From Fusarium oxysporum f. sp. lycopersici 4287 (lineage: Eukaryota; Ascomycota; Sordariomycetes; Hypocreales; Nectriaceae): 64,000 nucleotides of DNA. Both the position numbers and the translations under genes were made by a program. Position 1 is the stretch's first letter; the number at the start of each line of letters is the position of its first letter. Location: contig NC_030994.1 in NCBI RefSeq assembly GCF_000149955.1, positions 1,693,776 to 1,757,775 on the forward strand. The letters run 5' to 3'. Of this stretch, positions 35,553 to 47,890 are shown piece by piece. The notes below the pieces were generated by a model, which saw only the letters and a program-made list of their open reading frames with translations, was not told where the DNA came from and ran no database searches.

Positions 35553-37061
35553 ATGAATCGCCTCATCAGCCTATCGCGTCTAACTCCCATCAGTCAGTTT
35601 CTCAAGCGCCAACATCTTCATACAATGGCTACGCACTACGACGTTATCGTCCTCGGCTCCGGTCAGAGTGGCAACCCAGTCGCCAAAGCCTTCGCCAATG
35701 CTGGTCGCAAAACAGCTGTGATTGAGCGTACGGCACTAGGCGGCACTTGTGTCAATGTTGGTTGTACGCCTACAAAGACCATGATCGCCTCTGGAAGAGC
35801 AGCCTACATGACCAAACGTGGTAAAGACTATGGCGTACACGAAGGGAATGGTAATGTTGAGATCGACATGGCTCGTGTAAGGCAGCGCAAGCGCGAAATC
35901 GTGGAGCAGTGGAACGCCGGCAGTGTCAGAGGTTTGGATGCAGCAGGTGTCGATGTGATTATGGGCGACGGTAGCTTTGTCGGCGAGAAGAAACTCAAAG
36001 TATTGTTGAACAATGGGGGCGAGAAAGAGGTCAGTGCCGATCAAATTTTTATCAACGTCGGTGAGAGGCCATCGAGGCCAGATATCACAGGTCTCGACGA
36101 TGTTGATCCAGCACGAGTACTCAACTCGACTACTATCATGGAACTGGGTGAGGTTCCACAGCGTCTCGTTGTGTTGGGCGGCGGGTATATCGGCCTTGAG
36201 TTTGGACAGCTCTTTCGCCGCTTTGGTTCTGAAGTGACTGTTATTCAAAGGGCCAAGCAGCTTGTACCCCGAGAAGACACTGACGTGGCAAAGTGTCTCA
36301 TGGATATCCTTCAACAGGATGGCATCACGGTTCATCTTTCGAGCACAGTGAACTCGATCTCAGCTTCGAAGGACACAAAGACACCTTTCGCAGTGAGCGT
36401 CAAGACTCCAGGAGGGGAGACAGAAGTTTCCGGAACACATCTCCTGCTGGCAACAGGCCGAGTGCCCAATACAGATAGCCTCAACCTCTCCGAAGTTGGC
36501 ATCAAGACGACCCCTAGAGGTCACATTATTGTCGACGATAAACTCCAGACCACGGCTTCAGATATCTACGCCATAGGAGACTGCCACGGAGGTGCTGCTT
36601 TTACACACATGTCCTACGATGATTCTCGCATTATCCGCACCAACCTCATTCCAGAAGCTATGTCATCCACAACTCCAGCTATGCCTACGACAAAGGCGTC
36701 GATTTCACGAGTTCTGACTCCTTATGTCATGTACACCGATCCACAGCTTGGCCATGTTGGGCTCCACGCTAGAGACCTCGCCAACAGTTCAAGGGAAGTG
36801 AAGATTGCCACGATGCCTATGAGTTATGTTGCAAGGGCGCTGGAGACAGCAGAGCCACGTGGTATGATGAAGGCGACTGTGGATGCAAAAACCGGTGACA
36901 TCTTGGGATTCACATGTTTGGGATTGGAAGGTGGTGAAATCATGTCGATTGTGCAAACTGCTATGATGGGTAATTTGAAGTGGTGGGATTTGGAAGCAGC
37001 TGTTTATGCTCATCCGACTCTGGCCGAGAGTCTGAACAACCTGTGGGGACACTGGGAATAA
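35553..37061 (+). CDS. FAD-dependent pyridine nucleotide-disulfide oxidoreductase (mercuric-reductase-like)
   Basis: A single-exon gene of 502 codons. The FAD-binding GSGQSG motif starts near residue 35, the redox-active pair is in GGTCVNVGCTPTK (Cys66 and Cys71), the NAD(P)H Rossmann motif is VVLGGGYIGLEFGQ, the second FAD motif is DIYAIGDC, and the C-terminal catalytic His-Glu pair is in HPTLAES. This is the class I flavoprotein disulfide reductase plan. The closest label is mercuric reductase-like, but it lacks the N-terminal heavy-metal domain and the C-terminal vicinal Cys of true MerA, so mercury reduction should not be assumed. The first ATG gives a 24-residue Arg-rich lead (MNRLISLSRLTPISQFLK) like a mitochondrial presequence; the second ATG (35625, A at -3 and G at +4) would give a cytosolic form. 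Absence of introns may hint at a bacterial origin. Confidence 0.85.
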   Translation: MNRLISLSRLTPISQFLKRQHLHTMATHYDVIVLGSGQSGNPVAKAFANAGRKTAVIERTALGGTCVNVGCTPTKTMIASGRAAYMTKRGKDYGVHEGNGNVEIDMARVRQRKREIVEQWNAGSVRGLDAAGVDVIMGDGSFVGEKKLKVLLNNGGEKEVSADQIFINVGERPSRPDITGLDDVDPARVLNSTTIMELGEVPQRLVVLGGGYIGLEFGQLFRRFGSEVTVIQRAKQLVPREDTDVAKCLMDILQQDGITVHLSSTVNSISASKDTKTPFAVSVKTPGGETEVSGTHLLLATGRVPNTDSLNLSEVGIKTTPRGHIIVDDKLQTTASDIYAIGDCHGGAAFTHMSYDDSRIIRTNLIPEAMSSTTPAMPTTKASISRVLTPYVMYTDPQLGHVGLHARDLANSSREVKIATMPMSYVARALETAEPRGMMKATVDAKTGDILGFTCLGLEGGEIMSIVQTAMMGNLKWWDLEAAVYAHPTLAESLNNLWGHWE

Positions 37062-37116
37062 CTGATGTATCTGAGCATGGCCATATATGATAGACATAGT
37101 ATCAATATGAAGGAAT

Positions 37117-37722
37117 TCAAACTGCTGTGCTCTGTGGTTGCGTGGCTGCGGCAGTTTGGCTTGTCTTCTTTTCAGCTGCCTCCGCTTTAGCACGTCGTTT
37201 CCTCGCTCGTCGCACCTCAATTTCCACGTGTAGCATTTCAGCGTTGACAGAAACAAGCCTTGGGATAATATCCTCTACTGCTTTCACGGAATGTGTCTGT
37301 GCCGTGCGGAGAGGCATAGGCGCGAATAACCCAAACCATTGCAAGGGGTTCTTGTTCTGTTTTCGCTTCTTTTCTGTAGGGCTGGCCTCTTTCGCCTCTG
37401 GTGTTGATGCATTGTCAGGCTTCTCGGCTGAGGAGGTTTCTTCCTTATCTGCTACATTGCCTTCGTCGGGAGCAGGAAAGAATGAGAAGCTTGGGCTCTG
37501 GCTTGCATTCTGCTCAATGGCAAGAAGGCGTGTTGCTTGCATTCTTTCATCGTAGTGATCCTGACCGTACCTCATGCCTCTCTCGCCAGCGAAATTAGCG
37601 CGGGCGATATTGTGAAAGACATCAGATTGAATCTGAGATAGACTCTGGCGGAGTTGACTGTATTCGTCTAGCAGGTTGAGATAGCGTTTAAGGAGCTCAT
37701 CAATGTGTTGCTGCTCCTCCAT
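37117..37722 (-). CDS. VMA22/CCDC115-like V-ATPase assembly factor
   Basis: A 201-residue single-exon protein starting at the only ATG of the frame (37722, MEEQQHIDELLKRYL); the frame stays open upstream but without ATG. The N-terminal helix (LLKRYLNLLDEYSQLRQSL) is followed by a conserved stretch, FHNIARANFAGERGMRYGQD. A charged low-complexity linker follows (about residues 80-125), then QWFGLFAPMPLRTAQTHSV and a C-terminal helix, LHVEIEVRRARKRRAK. Yeast Vma22 acts in the endoplasmic reticulum with Vma12 and Vma21 to build the V-ATPase Vo sector; CCDC115 is the human counterpart. The assignment is from remembered family features and is moderately secure. It is convergent with the oxidoreductase gene, the stops being only 55 bases apart. 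Confidence 0.68.
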   Translation of the reverse strand: MEEQQHIDELLKRYLNLLDEYSQLRQSLSQIQSDVFHNIARANFAGERGMRYGQDHYDERMQATRLLAIEQNASQSPSFSFFPAPDEGNVADKEETSSAEKPDNASTPEAKEASPTEKKRKQNKNPLQWFGLFAPMPLRTAQTHSVKAVEDIIPRLVSVNAEMLHVEIEVRRARKRRAKAEAAEKKTSQTAAATQPQSTAV

Positions 37723-38109
37723 GATGTGTGGTGATATATAAAAAGTGCTTGTTTCTGGGAAATCCAGAGGAATTCGGGGGCAATATAAGCGGAACAACGA
37801 CGATAATCTGATTATAATTTGTTACAGAAAATGAATCACAAGTTTCGATGTAAATATATCATCGAGCGAATGAGTTGTAGTTGACAGGAGATTGATCAAA
37901 GCATGAGCCTGACTGTGCGGTATTGAAGCTGCCTGCCAAATGAACAGCTGTTCCCTTTAGGTTTAGCTTGATATGGTCCACAGTGTCCGAGACATCCAGT
38001 TCGGGCAGTGAAGGACTACGTATACTTTTATATGTATATAAATAACCTCAATCTTGAACCTACAATAATTGTATTCTGTTTGAATTATTTAGGCTTCAGC
38101 TGAATTCTG
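37723..38109. other. Intergenic region (0.39 kb) upstream of the VMA22-like gene
   Basis: This holds the promoter of the VMA22-like gene and the 3' flank of the MFS gene, both on the minus strand. It is AT-rich around 38020-38090. No other feature is visible. Confidence 0.5.
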
Positions 38110-39635
38110 TCACCCCCAACCTCTAAGCTTGACCTTCAGTGGCCCGCCCGTATACAAAACGGTTGGAATAGCGGACACAAACACTACTATACCCAGACTC
38201 CATCCGACAGTTGCCCAACCAGCGCTATCCTTGACCATTCCGCCCATTATAGGTCCTACCAGAGACCCTCCCGAGTATGCCATGTTATACAGGCCATACG
38301 CTTGAGCAATCTGCCCCGTACCTTCAGTGCCGTCCTCGCCCTGGACGGACCAAGTGATCTCGGCCATCAGGGGACCAAAGATGCAGGCCGTGGCGATGCC
38401 CACACCAGCCAAGAGCCCGCAAAGAAGGGTCTTGTCTTGAATCGTATTCTCGTCGACGAACCTCAGACATACAACAAAGGGTGTGGCGAAGAGGAAGCCG
38501 AATGAAGCGAGCCACTTAGGGCCGTATCGATCGCCAACCATGCCAACCACAGGTCCCAGAAATGATGGCAGAATGACCGGGAGGAATATTAGTCCTGCTC
38601 CAATGGAGTCCCAGCCAAATATCTCGTGTGTGAGAAGGGGGAGAGTACTTTCGAGCGCCGTGTTGATAAGTGCCTGAACGAAGGTTCCCCACAGAGCAGC
38701 CAGGAATCGAGGCTGCCCCAGGAGCTTGACGAGTGTCTTGATAGGTGATCGTGATGGGTCTGACACGTCCTTGGTCTGCCCACCTGTTTGCTGAGCGATA
38801 TTATCTTTGCTCTTCTTAATTTTCGGTTCCTCCGTTACGACACGTTCTGGATCTGCCTCGGCTATAGGTTCCGCCCTATCAAGCCACCTTCTGGCGTCCT
38901 TGACCTCGATGATGATAAGACGCAGGACAATGTCAACAGCGAGAAGGCCAAAGCACATGGCGAAAACGGAGTAGTAACCTCCCTTTCCATATACGAGACC
39001 TCCCAGTAGAGGTGCCACCAAGATGCCCAGACTGCAAGCTGTGCTGATCCAACCCATGGCTTTGCCGATATGCTCCTTGTCGACAGTATCGACAACAAGT
39101 GCAAGGCCAACAGTCCATGTTAGTGCGGCCGATATACCTTGCAGAGCACGGCCGATCATGAAGAGAGCAAGCGCACGACCTACGCATAGAAAAACGGTAG
39201 CACCACACAATACAATAAGACCTATAAGCATAGGTACCCGGCGGTTGTGGATTCTGTCGGCTAGATAACCCCAGACAGCTGTTATAGTCACCATAAGTTA
39301 TATACTATCACTTCAAGGGAGGACTGTGGACATACGAGAACCAGCCAAGAGTGCAGCACCAAACACGGCCAATGCTATGGAGACCCAGTACTGCACCCTT
39401 TTTGTGCTGATACCAATTCGATCCTGAAGAGAGAATGGAAGTATGGGAACGATGACACCATACAGAAAGATGTCCTGAGGCCATATTAGTCAACTGGCTC
39501 TTCAAAGTCGAAGAGCAACAGGCGACTTACAGTGAAGATTGCAAAGGAACATGTGGTGACGATGAGGCCAGCCGAGGACCGCACCTTGAGCAGAACCGGC
39601 GGCTTGTCCTTGTGAGGCCATCTTAGCAACCCCAT
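38110..39635 (-). CDS. Major facilitator superfamily transporter (DHA1, VMAT-like)
   Basis: Three exons on the minus strand: 39635-39531, 39474-39336 and 39278-38110, giving 470 residues. Splicing of the last intron creates AGSPVWGYLADRIHNRR, the MFS motif A between TM2 and TM3. About twelve hydrophobic helices are visible, with a charged central loop (about residues 245-275, ending near QTKDVSDPSRSP) between the halves. The pattern resembles VMAT-like members of the drug:H+ antiporter-1 group, often exporters of amines, drugs or small metabolites. The substrate cannot be told, and no biosynthetic cluster lies beside it. The first exon encodes the short cytosolic lead and the start of TM1 (LIVTTCSFAIFT). 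Confidence 0.85.
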
Positions 39636-42340
39636 GGCCAGCAATCGACAGTCGGTGCTTTGTTTAGCGAGCTTCTCAGGCCCGAGTGTTCATCATTTCA
39701 AGAGAGGTTAAAGCCTGGGAAGATGGATCTCAACTGACACTTTTCTAACATCTCTGTACCCACTTACTGCCCCCCGGATTGCGGACATCTCGCGCCCCGA
39801 TGATGGACGGATGACAGGTCCGTATTCTCCGTTTGGGTTTAGCGCCATCTCGAGACTGTGATGTGATGAATATGATGACTTTGAAGGTGAGATGTTTGCC
39901 GAAGATGCGGAGTATCTACAAGCTATTGATTACCAAGGTTTAGCTGCAGGAAGAAACTAGTTATAGATCTAGCAGAAGAAAGATGTGGGAGGCCAAGATG
40001 CAAGGTCAAATTATGCTTCAACGGCTTCTTAGTTAATGCTTAGGTTGGCCAAGACCATACTGTTACACGAAGAAGGAAAGAATTACAATAAAACCTAGAT
40101 ACATATATATAATTGGACATAGATTACTTGAAGATCGTTCTGATGGTTTGTGGAAAACGGTAGTTGATGGTAGAAAGTTTTCGAAGCCCTCAACTGCCCA
40201 AGTAGACATATCTTGAGGGTTCATAAACAGGCCTTCCTTGAATCTGATAATGTCATCGTTTCTTTAATCATCGAGAACACTTGATGTTGATGATGGGAGA
40301 CTACTAATTGGCTGTGGCGTTATAGTGTGGCATACTATACATTTCACAGCTGTTCCCCGTTGAGGTTCCCCGAATGCTACGCCGACGATAGCTTGGCAAT
40401 GCAGGAAGATTGGTTCTTCCATATAGAAATAGGCGATCCGATCCTATAGGTTCATAAAAATTCCACGCTTATCGATACTATTCAAAGATTGGAATCATAA
40501 AGCATCACCTGAAGCGAACTCAGCAAAAGTAAATAAACGGGCGGGATAAACCTCTTCAAGCTACAAGACCGTGCAGATCGACAGATGACGAGCTGAACGG
40601 AGCTCATGTCTCAGTTTGAATCACGTATGATGAGAATATGCAATTTAACAAAAGCACCTTCGTGCAGGTGAGACAAGCAGATAAGCTGCACATTCCCCTC
40701 GTCCCATGTTGATAAGTTAGACCCCCAACATGCGATTGCGACAGGAGCATTATCAAACTGAAATTGACAGGCGTGACAGAGCTGCAGCTGGAAGTCTGTT
40801 AAGGGTATGAATATGTGACAAGTTCACGAGGCTGATCTCCACTGCATAAACTTGAGCAGGGAGCCCTTGATCAAAGTAATATCCCTGGGCTGAAGCTTCA
40901 GTGTTGATGTCGGTAAGTTCCTATACTAGCGAGCGGGTGCTGGGATGAGTGATTCCGAGATTTGTGTCCGCGCGTGTCTCCCCAGTCACCGTTTATCACA
41001 GGGCTGTTGTGTTGTTTATCAGAGGGTAATGATACTCTGACTAACGATATTGTCGCAGTGCAACAGGGACTCGAGAGACTCGGCAATTGCCAACAAACAT
41101 GTTTTGTTCTTCTTCCTCTTCCTCTTCTTGTTGTTTCCCTTTGTGACCCTGCTTCGGGACGTCGCACACAGCACTCGAAGTGATCGTGTTAGGTGAAACG
41201 GGGGGGGGGTTCTTTATTTGGATCTCCGAGCCAAAGGAGGTTGAAACACATAACACAAAGATCTTCGTCAATCCGCAGTGGCCAGTGGTCACGCGTGCGT
41301 CACAATTTGCATTGGCATCAAAGCACTCGACACTTGTAAAGCAGATCCCCTTGTTAAGCGAGAGCTTTGAATATAGGGGACCAAGGGCATGGACCAGAGA
41401 GAGCTACTTGCAACAAGCCCCCGACCCCTTCCAGATCACCAGATGGATAGGCTCTTAATGCGCTGCAACTTGCAAGGCGAGGCAATCAGGACCAGGCGGG
41501 AACAGAACGAGTCCAATCGGACATGTCACGATCTGATATACGACACCACCAGTGAAGCGAAGTCGAAGGACAAGCATACCCTTACAACAAAGCAACGCAC
41601 GCACGGAGAACAATCGGATCTGACGAGCGGATCGTCGTCCCATTCTCTGACCCCTATTCCCTTACTTTTTTTTTCACCTCTTTCTCTGGTTCTTGTCTTT
41701 ATGCAAGCACTTGGTGCCGGGTGGCCCAATCCTCGTGTCGTCATCAATTATCGCATTCGTCCTCTGCTACTAGCTGGTGTAAGTTAACGTCAATAACAAA
41801 GGGTCCTTGTTTGCGCCATTCAGCACGGTTCTCGCGCAGTCCCTCGAGGTCAAGTATTTGTTATGGCTAAAGGACTGGCTGACAGGCCTTTGTCCCAAAT
41901 TTCCAAGCCAAAGACCAGAAAATTTGCCCCTGAGTTAGAAGGTTTCATATTTGCAACTGAGGGATACTCTGGATGGTTCTTATACGGGATAAGGCTGTCA
42001 TTGAAGGAATGGCGTTGATGAACCAGGTATCCGCCTGATAAAGAGCTACTTTACCCTATGACGTCTATATGTGTGGTTGAAAGTATCTGGGTATTGATGA
42101 CTAACAGTGGACCCTCCCTGCGCGCAGGCTCCCGTATCTTTGGGATGATGACGCTAAAAGGCCCTGAAGAGTTCCAGTATCGCCGTTGCACCTGCCATCC
42201 ATGGATCGACGGACGCTCCAGAGTCCAGGCCTTGCCTCATTTCCATTCCATATTACGGCTTCTTGTGTCTGACATTGATTTTGCGTTATCATATCACTCA
42301 CTTGGTGTCACTTATCAACAACTGTAATCTAATCATCGAT

Positions 42341-42360
42341 TCGACTCGACTCGACTCGAC
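42341..42360. repeat. (TCGAC)n microsatellite
   Basis: Four perfect TCGAC units in the region upstream of CDC42. It is a short simple-sequence repeat without apparent function. Confidence 0.85.
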
Positions 42361-42603
42361 GACAATTTCGGATTCTTCTTGGTAAGGTAGGTATCTTGCT
42401 TGGGCTTGCATCAAGAAGTCGGTAAACGATACCGACCAGCCAGCGCACAGCATCGCGACCTACCTAATCACTAACAGGTTGGTCTATTTCTTCATGGGTA
42501 TCAGAGTCGTGACCACATCACCACCAACTCGACCATTTCGATCATAATCAGTACCTCACTCAGGATCTCCTGGAGTCTGCCTGACAACCCTATCCCCTTT
42601 CTC

Positions 42604-42628
42604 TTTTCTTTTCTTTTCTTTTCTTTTC
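42604..42628. repeat. (TTTTC)n pyrimidine repeat upstream of CDC42
   Basis: Five perfect TTTTC units inside a longer CT-rich stretch. Polypyrimidine tracts often mark promoters and transcription start zones of highly expressed fungal genes. Degenerate CTTTG/CCTTA pentamers continue at about 43045-43100. Confidence 0.85.
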
Positions 42629-43741
42629 TACTCTTTTACCTATAACCTCACATCGTGCATTTCTTTTCTCCTTCGTACCTTGTCCCCTCCACTCAGACTG
42701 GTAACGCATCCACCTCCCCAATCCACATTGGCCTGGCCTGGTCTCCTTTACTTGGTGCTTGTTTAGCCCATCAAGTAGAGGCGGTACTTTGCTGTACTGC
42801 TAAGCTGGCGGTTCTCACAAGTGTACTTGGCTGTACGTAGAGTACCTACCATTGGATGGGTGCTTGCCTGTCTAGGCTAAACATGGAACTGGGAGAGGTG
42901 CTGGCTTTGAACGTTCCAACCTCCCCCTCTCTTCTCTCCCCGTCCCCGTAATACCATTTTCCTATCCCCTGCTCTGCCTGCCCCATGCTAGGCTAGGCTG
43001 CCTTGTGCTGGTACCTCCAGGCTAATGCTACTCGTGTTGGTCCCTTTGCTTTGCTTTGCCTTGCCTTACCTTACCTCACCTCAACTTGCTTTGCCTTGGT
43101 TTCCTGCCTGGCTTGGTTTTCTGCGGCGGTATCTGTCTGTCTGTGCTGCTACTTTGCTTCATCGAGGCCCACTACCACTGTACACGGCCTGTGCCTCTCT
43201 TTTTTAACTCTTGCCAGCGCCTGTGCCTCTTCTCTTTTTGCTTGGACTGGACCCTTTACCAGCTGGTAGTCGCACGTCAATCAATCGTGTCTTCCACTCC
43301 CGCTCACCTCTCTTGTTGCAGGTTTGAAATTTCCGTCGACCGTAGCCTCCTCAGTCACTCCCAGGCTCTCCACCTCCACCCATTCGCTGGCCTAGATCCA
43401 GAACCCAAACCAAACCAAAGCGCACCTCAACGCAACTCCATACCAATCCGCTACCTAGACCTACCGAAAGCCGCATCCACCGCAATCTTGACTTGTCTTC
43501 AACCACCTCAATCCGCCATCAAACAGTACAGCCCAACATATTCGCCTTCCCTCGACTTATCATCCTTATTTCGACCTATTCTCCCCGACACCTATTTGGA
43601 CTCGACTTTCTCCGCTCCGCAACCCCCCGCTCTCTTACCGTAGTCGCGCGCATCCGCCCGCCAATAGAGCTTTACCACTCGACCGCTTGCATTTCACTTT
43701 AACATAGACGAGCTCCTGCCGAGGAGCTTTCGTGAGGAACA

Positions 43742-44807
<1,066 letters not shown>

Positions 44808-46562
44808 ACGGAAATGGGATAGCCGCAGCCGAGCTATGACACCACCTTCTCCTACTTCCCCTGGGAATTTTTGGTTGAGTTAGGAACATGCCCAGTAGAC
44901 ATGCACGAATAGAGTTCTTTGGCGAAGGCACGGCAAGACGACATTGGGATGACCTGCGCTGGTGGAACGGAACGTTATGGGTTTCAAAGAGAGTGATCGT
45001 TCTTTGCATGAGGTGAACTAAGAGACGGAACAAAACTCGGGGAGCAGGCGTCCTGTTCCGCAACGAGAAGAGGAAGAAGGTTTTGAAGGGGTGACACCGA
45101 CCGAGAGCTGCCGGGAGCCGCTGCGCGTAGCCCCCAGCCGGAACTTCCACCGAAAAGCCTCTTCTATCCCAGTGGTCTCCCCGAGTTTCTTTAGGCTGGA
45201 ATCCAATGCATCTTGTTCTCTGGCCCTCGCGAGATGGATCAAGTGGCAAGAGAAAGGACTGGTAGCGGACGAAGACAACGATTCACACATCTAGGCGGGA
45301 ATGCTTTGATAGGAAAGTTTGGCGATTGGGGTGATTTACATCAATGTCTTGTCTTGATTCATACTAAGTTATAGAAAATTTTGTATTTCATGTTTGAACC
45401 TTTCAATGGATCATGTTGACTAGCACCGGTGAACTTGCACTGAGATATGTTTCGGCGGATGAAGAAGCATAGTGGCATGAAGTATGGTCTTCGCTTTCAA
45501 CTCGACCAGCAAGTATGTTAGATCTCGCGGGGTTTCAAAGCTACCTGGTAAAGCTCTTTATATGTACTTGACCTGGGGAAATGCACTTGGCAGGCAAAAC
45601 CTTGCTTGCCAGCTCGGTAGATGGATCGGGCCCGGACTGTCCTTGGGACCGGCTAACTGCCGGTGTATATTGTAGATCAAGTGTAGTTATCAACATAGTA
45701 GTTGATGTTGAAAGGGACATATTACTTGTCTGGGATGATGTCCTGTTTGAGACAAAGACAGACTGTTCTCCTCGAGTGCTGCAAGGTGTGGTGAATGACG
45801 GAGGGTACTACGCCTTTTGACAGACAAGTGTACACCCTATGCGATGTGTATTAAGCATGATGCGTAATGGAACAAATATGTGTTGTCCGTAAAATGGTCC
45901 TGGAAATTAAGATACCTAGAAGATGCCTGCTCCTCAACAGTAAGGTATGACTGTAAGAGCCACACGTGAGATAGAAGGGAACTTGATATTGTAAAGTCAA
46001 AGAATGTTAGGGGATATCCCCGTTTATAACTGTTGGACAAACAATTCTGCGGCTGAAGATGATTTGACTTTGTTAAGAATACCTAACGTTGCCGGTAGAT
46101 ATGAGGTGCCGTCGCCCCAACTTTCCTATCTCAACCTAGTTCCACACCAAAGACCCATTTTCTGGTCACTATCTCTCAACCCAAAAGTGAAATCATAGGG
46201 CCTCTATGTGCAATTCTATGCCTGAATCAGGCAAATTCGCTCCCTAAACCTCATGAGGGCTCGAGGCGGGGAAGAAAGACAACTGCGGGGAGATCGTTAT
46301 CCGGTCAGAACTGCCTCGATTGACCAATCGGCGATCGTCATATCTCTCTTTTGAGGCTTTCATTGAGTTGAGGTATGTTTGATCTGATGGATCTTGACTC
46401 GTGGGGCCGGATGCCCGCCCGGTGGAGGGTGAAGCATAGGTAGTGACTATATAGACCTCACTGGTTGCCTCTCTTTTCTTCTGCTTCTTTCTATCTTCTT
46501 GTGATTCCAAGTTCACATATTTGCAAGTTGAATTCATTGGTGAATTACAACTGCCACTCATC
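44808..46562. other. 1.75 kb without a recognisable gene
   Basis: This holds the 3' flank of CDC42 and the promoter of the agmatinase-like gene. No frame has domain content. The last 120 bases before 46563 are CT-rich and then AT-rich. Confidence 0.5.
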
Positions 46563-47890
46563 ATGAAGCTCCTAAACGTTCTCGCTTTGGCGGGGCTGGC
46601 CACAGCTTGCGCTCATGATCATGATGATAAGGAGTGGACGAAAGAGGAACTTGATGAGCTTGAGCAGAAATGGGGTTATGAGGTATGTGATAGGCTCTTG
46701 GTAGAGAAGGCTCCAAGTGTCTCACCAAACACATCATGACTATCATGAGAGGTCTATATACTGACTCCTCGCAGTGGCCCTTTGCTGGCATCAACACATT
46801 TGCCCATCTCAACCATGTAAAGTGCCTCACTGAACCCACTGAGCCTTTCGATATTGCTATTGTCGGTGCTCCTTTCGACACAGCGGTGAGCTACCGCCCA
46901 GGAGCTCGTTTTGGCCCACGAGCTATTCGCTCTGCATCTGCTCGTCAGACATCCATGCGTGGATTCAACCCTCGAGCTGGTATTAACCCTTACCAGAATT
47001 GGGCTAAGATTGTGGACTGTGGTGATATTTCTATCACCCCCATCGACAACAACATTGCTCGCGAGCAGATGACCCAGGCTTTCAAGCAGCTTGGTCGCCG
47101 CAAGACAGTTTCTGCGCTTGCGCCCAAGGCTCGACTGGTAACTTTGGGTGGTGATCACTCTTTGGCTCTCCCTGCTTTGAGAGCGTTGAACGAGATTCAT
47201 GGGAAGCCTATCCAGGTCCTGCACTTCGATGGTGGGTTGATTGTGCCCTTCGTTAACTATCTAGTGAAGAACATCATTAACACATCCACCACAGCTCATC
47301 TCGATACCTGGAACCCAGCTGCCTATCCTTCGTGGTGGGGAGCCACTCAGTTTACCCACGGCTCCATGTTTTGGATGGCCAACCAGGAAGGTCTCCTTTC
47401 AAACTCCTCCTCTGAACGCTCCGTTCATGCCGGTCTACGCACTAGGCTCTCAGGTAACGACTTTGCCGACAACGAGGACGACACCTCCCAAGGCTGGGTC
47501 CGCTTCACAGCCGACGATATTGATGATCTCGGTACCAAGGGAATAATCGACGGTATCCTTAAGGTCCTTGGTACCGAGAACCCTGTGTATCTCTCCGTCG
47601 ACATCGATGTTCTGGATCCCGCCTTTGCACCCGGCACCGGAACCCCTGAGCCCGGTGGTTGGTCTACCCGCGAGTTCATCCGCATTCTTCGCGGCCTTGA
47701 GGGCTTGAACCTAGTTGGTGCTGATGTTGTTGAGGTGTCTCCTGCTTACCAGAATGGTGGTGAGGAGACAGCTCTGGCTGCTGCTCAGGTTGTGTATGAG
47801 ATCATTAGCTCTATGGTCAAGAGAGGCCTTCAGGATGGCGGAAAGGAGGGCAATGGCGGCAATGCTGCTGCTGGTAAAGATGAGTTGTAA
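46563..47890 (+). CDS. Secretory arginase-family ureohydrolase (agmatinase-like) with KDEL end
   Basis: Three exons: 46563-46682, 46775-47231 and 47295-47890, giving 390 residues. The family cleaves agmatine or related guanidino compounds to urea and an amine with two Mn ions. Metal ligands are complete after splicing: GGDHS, then HFDAHLDTW, then SVDIDVLDPAFAPG; GTGTPEPGGW follows. The middle intron (47232-47294) is 63 bases with no in-frame stop, so the unspliced frame stays open, but the DAHLD motif exists only in the spliced form. Residues 1-16 (MKLLNVLALAGLATAC) are a signal peptide, and the last four residues are KDEL, an ER-retrieval signal. An ER-resident enzyme is therefore inferred, unusual for a ureohydrolase. 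Substrate is by family and not proven; fungal members are commonly labelled agmatinase. Confidence 0.88.

Larger units (their letters stand above)
39636..43741. other. 4.1 kb gap with the long leader of CDC42
   Basis: I see no conserved frame. Homopolymers occur at 41200-41209 (ten G) and near 41665 (about nine T). The right kilobase (about 42600-43740) is pyrimidine-rich with simple repeats and many short upstream frames, ending at the CDC42 start codon. This is large for this gene-dense window; an unannotated non-coding transcript cannot be excluded. Confidence 0.5.

Noticed and set aside
35736..36335. 199-codon open frame on the minus strand
   Set aside because: It lies entirely antisense to the clearly conserved disulfide reductase and shows no domain of its own.
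37723..37797. Longer start for the VMA22-like protein
   Set aside because: The extra 25 codons start with TTG; the only ATG is at 37722 and begins the conserved helix.
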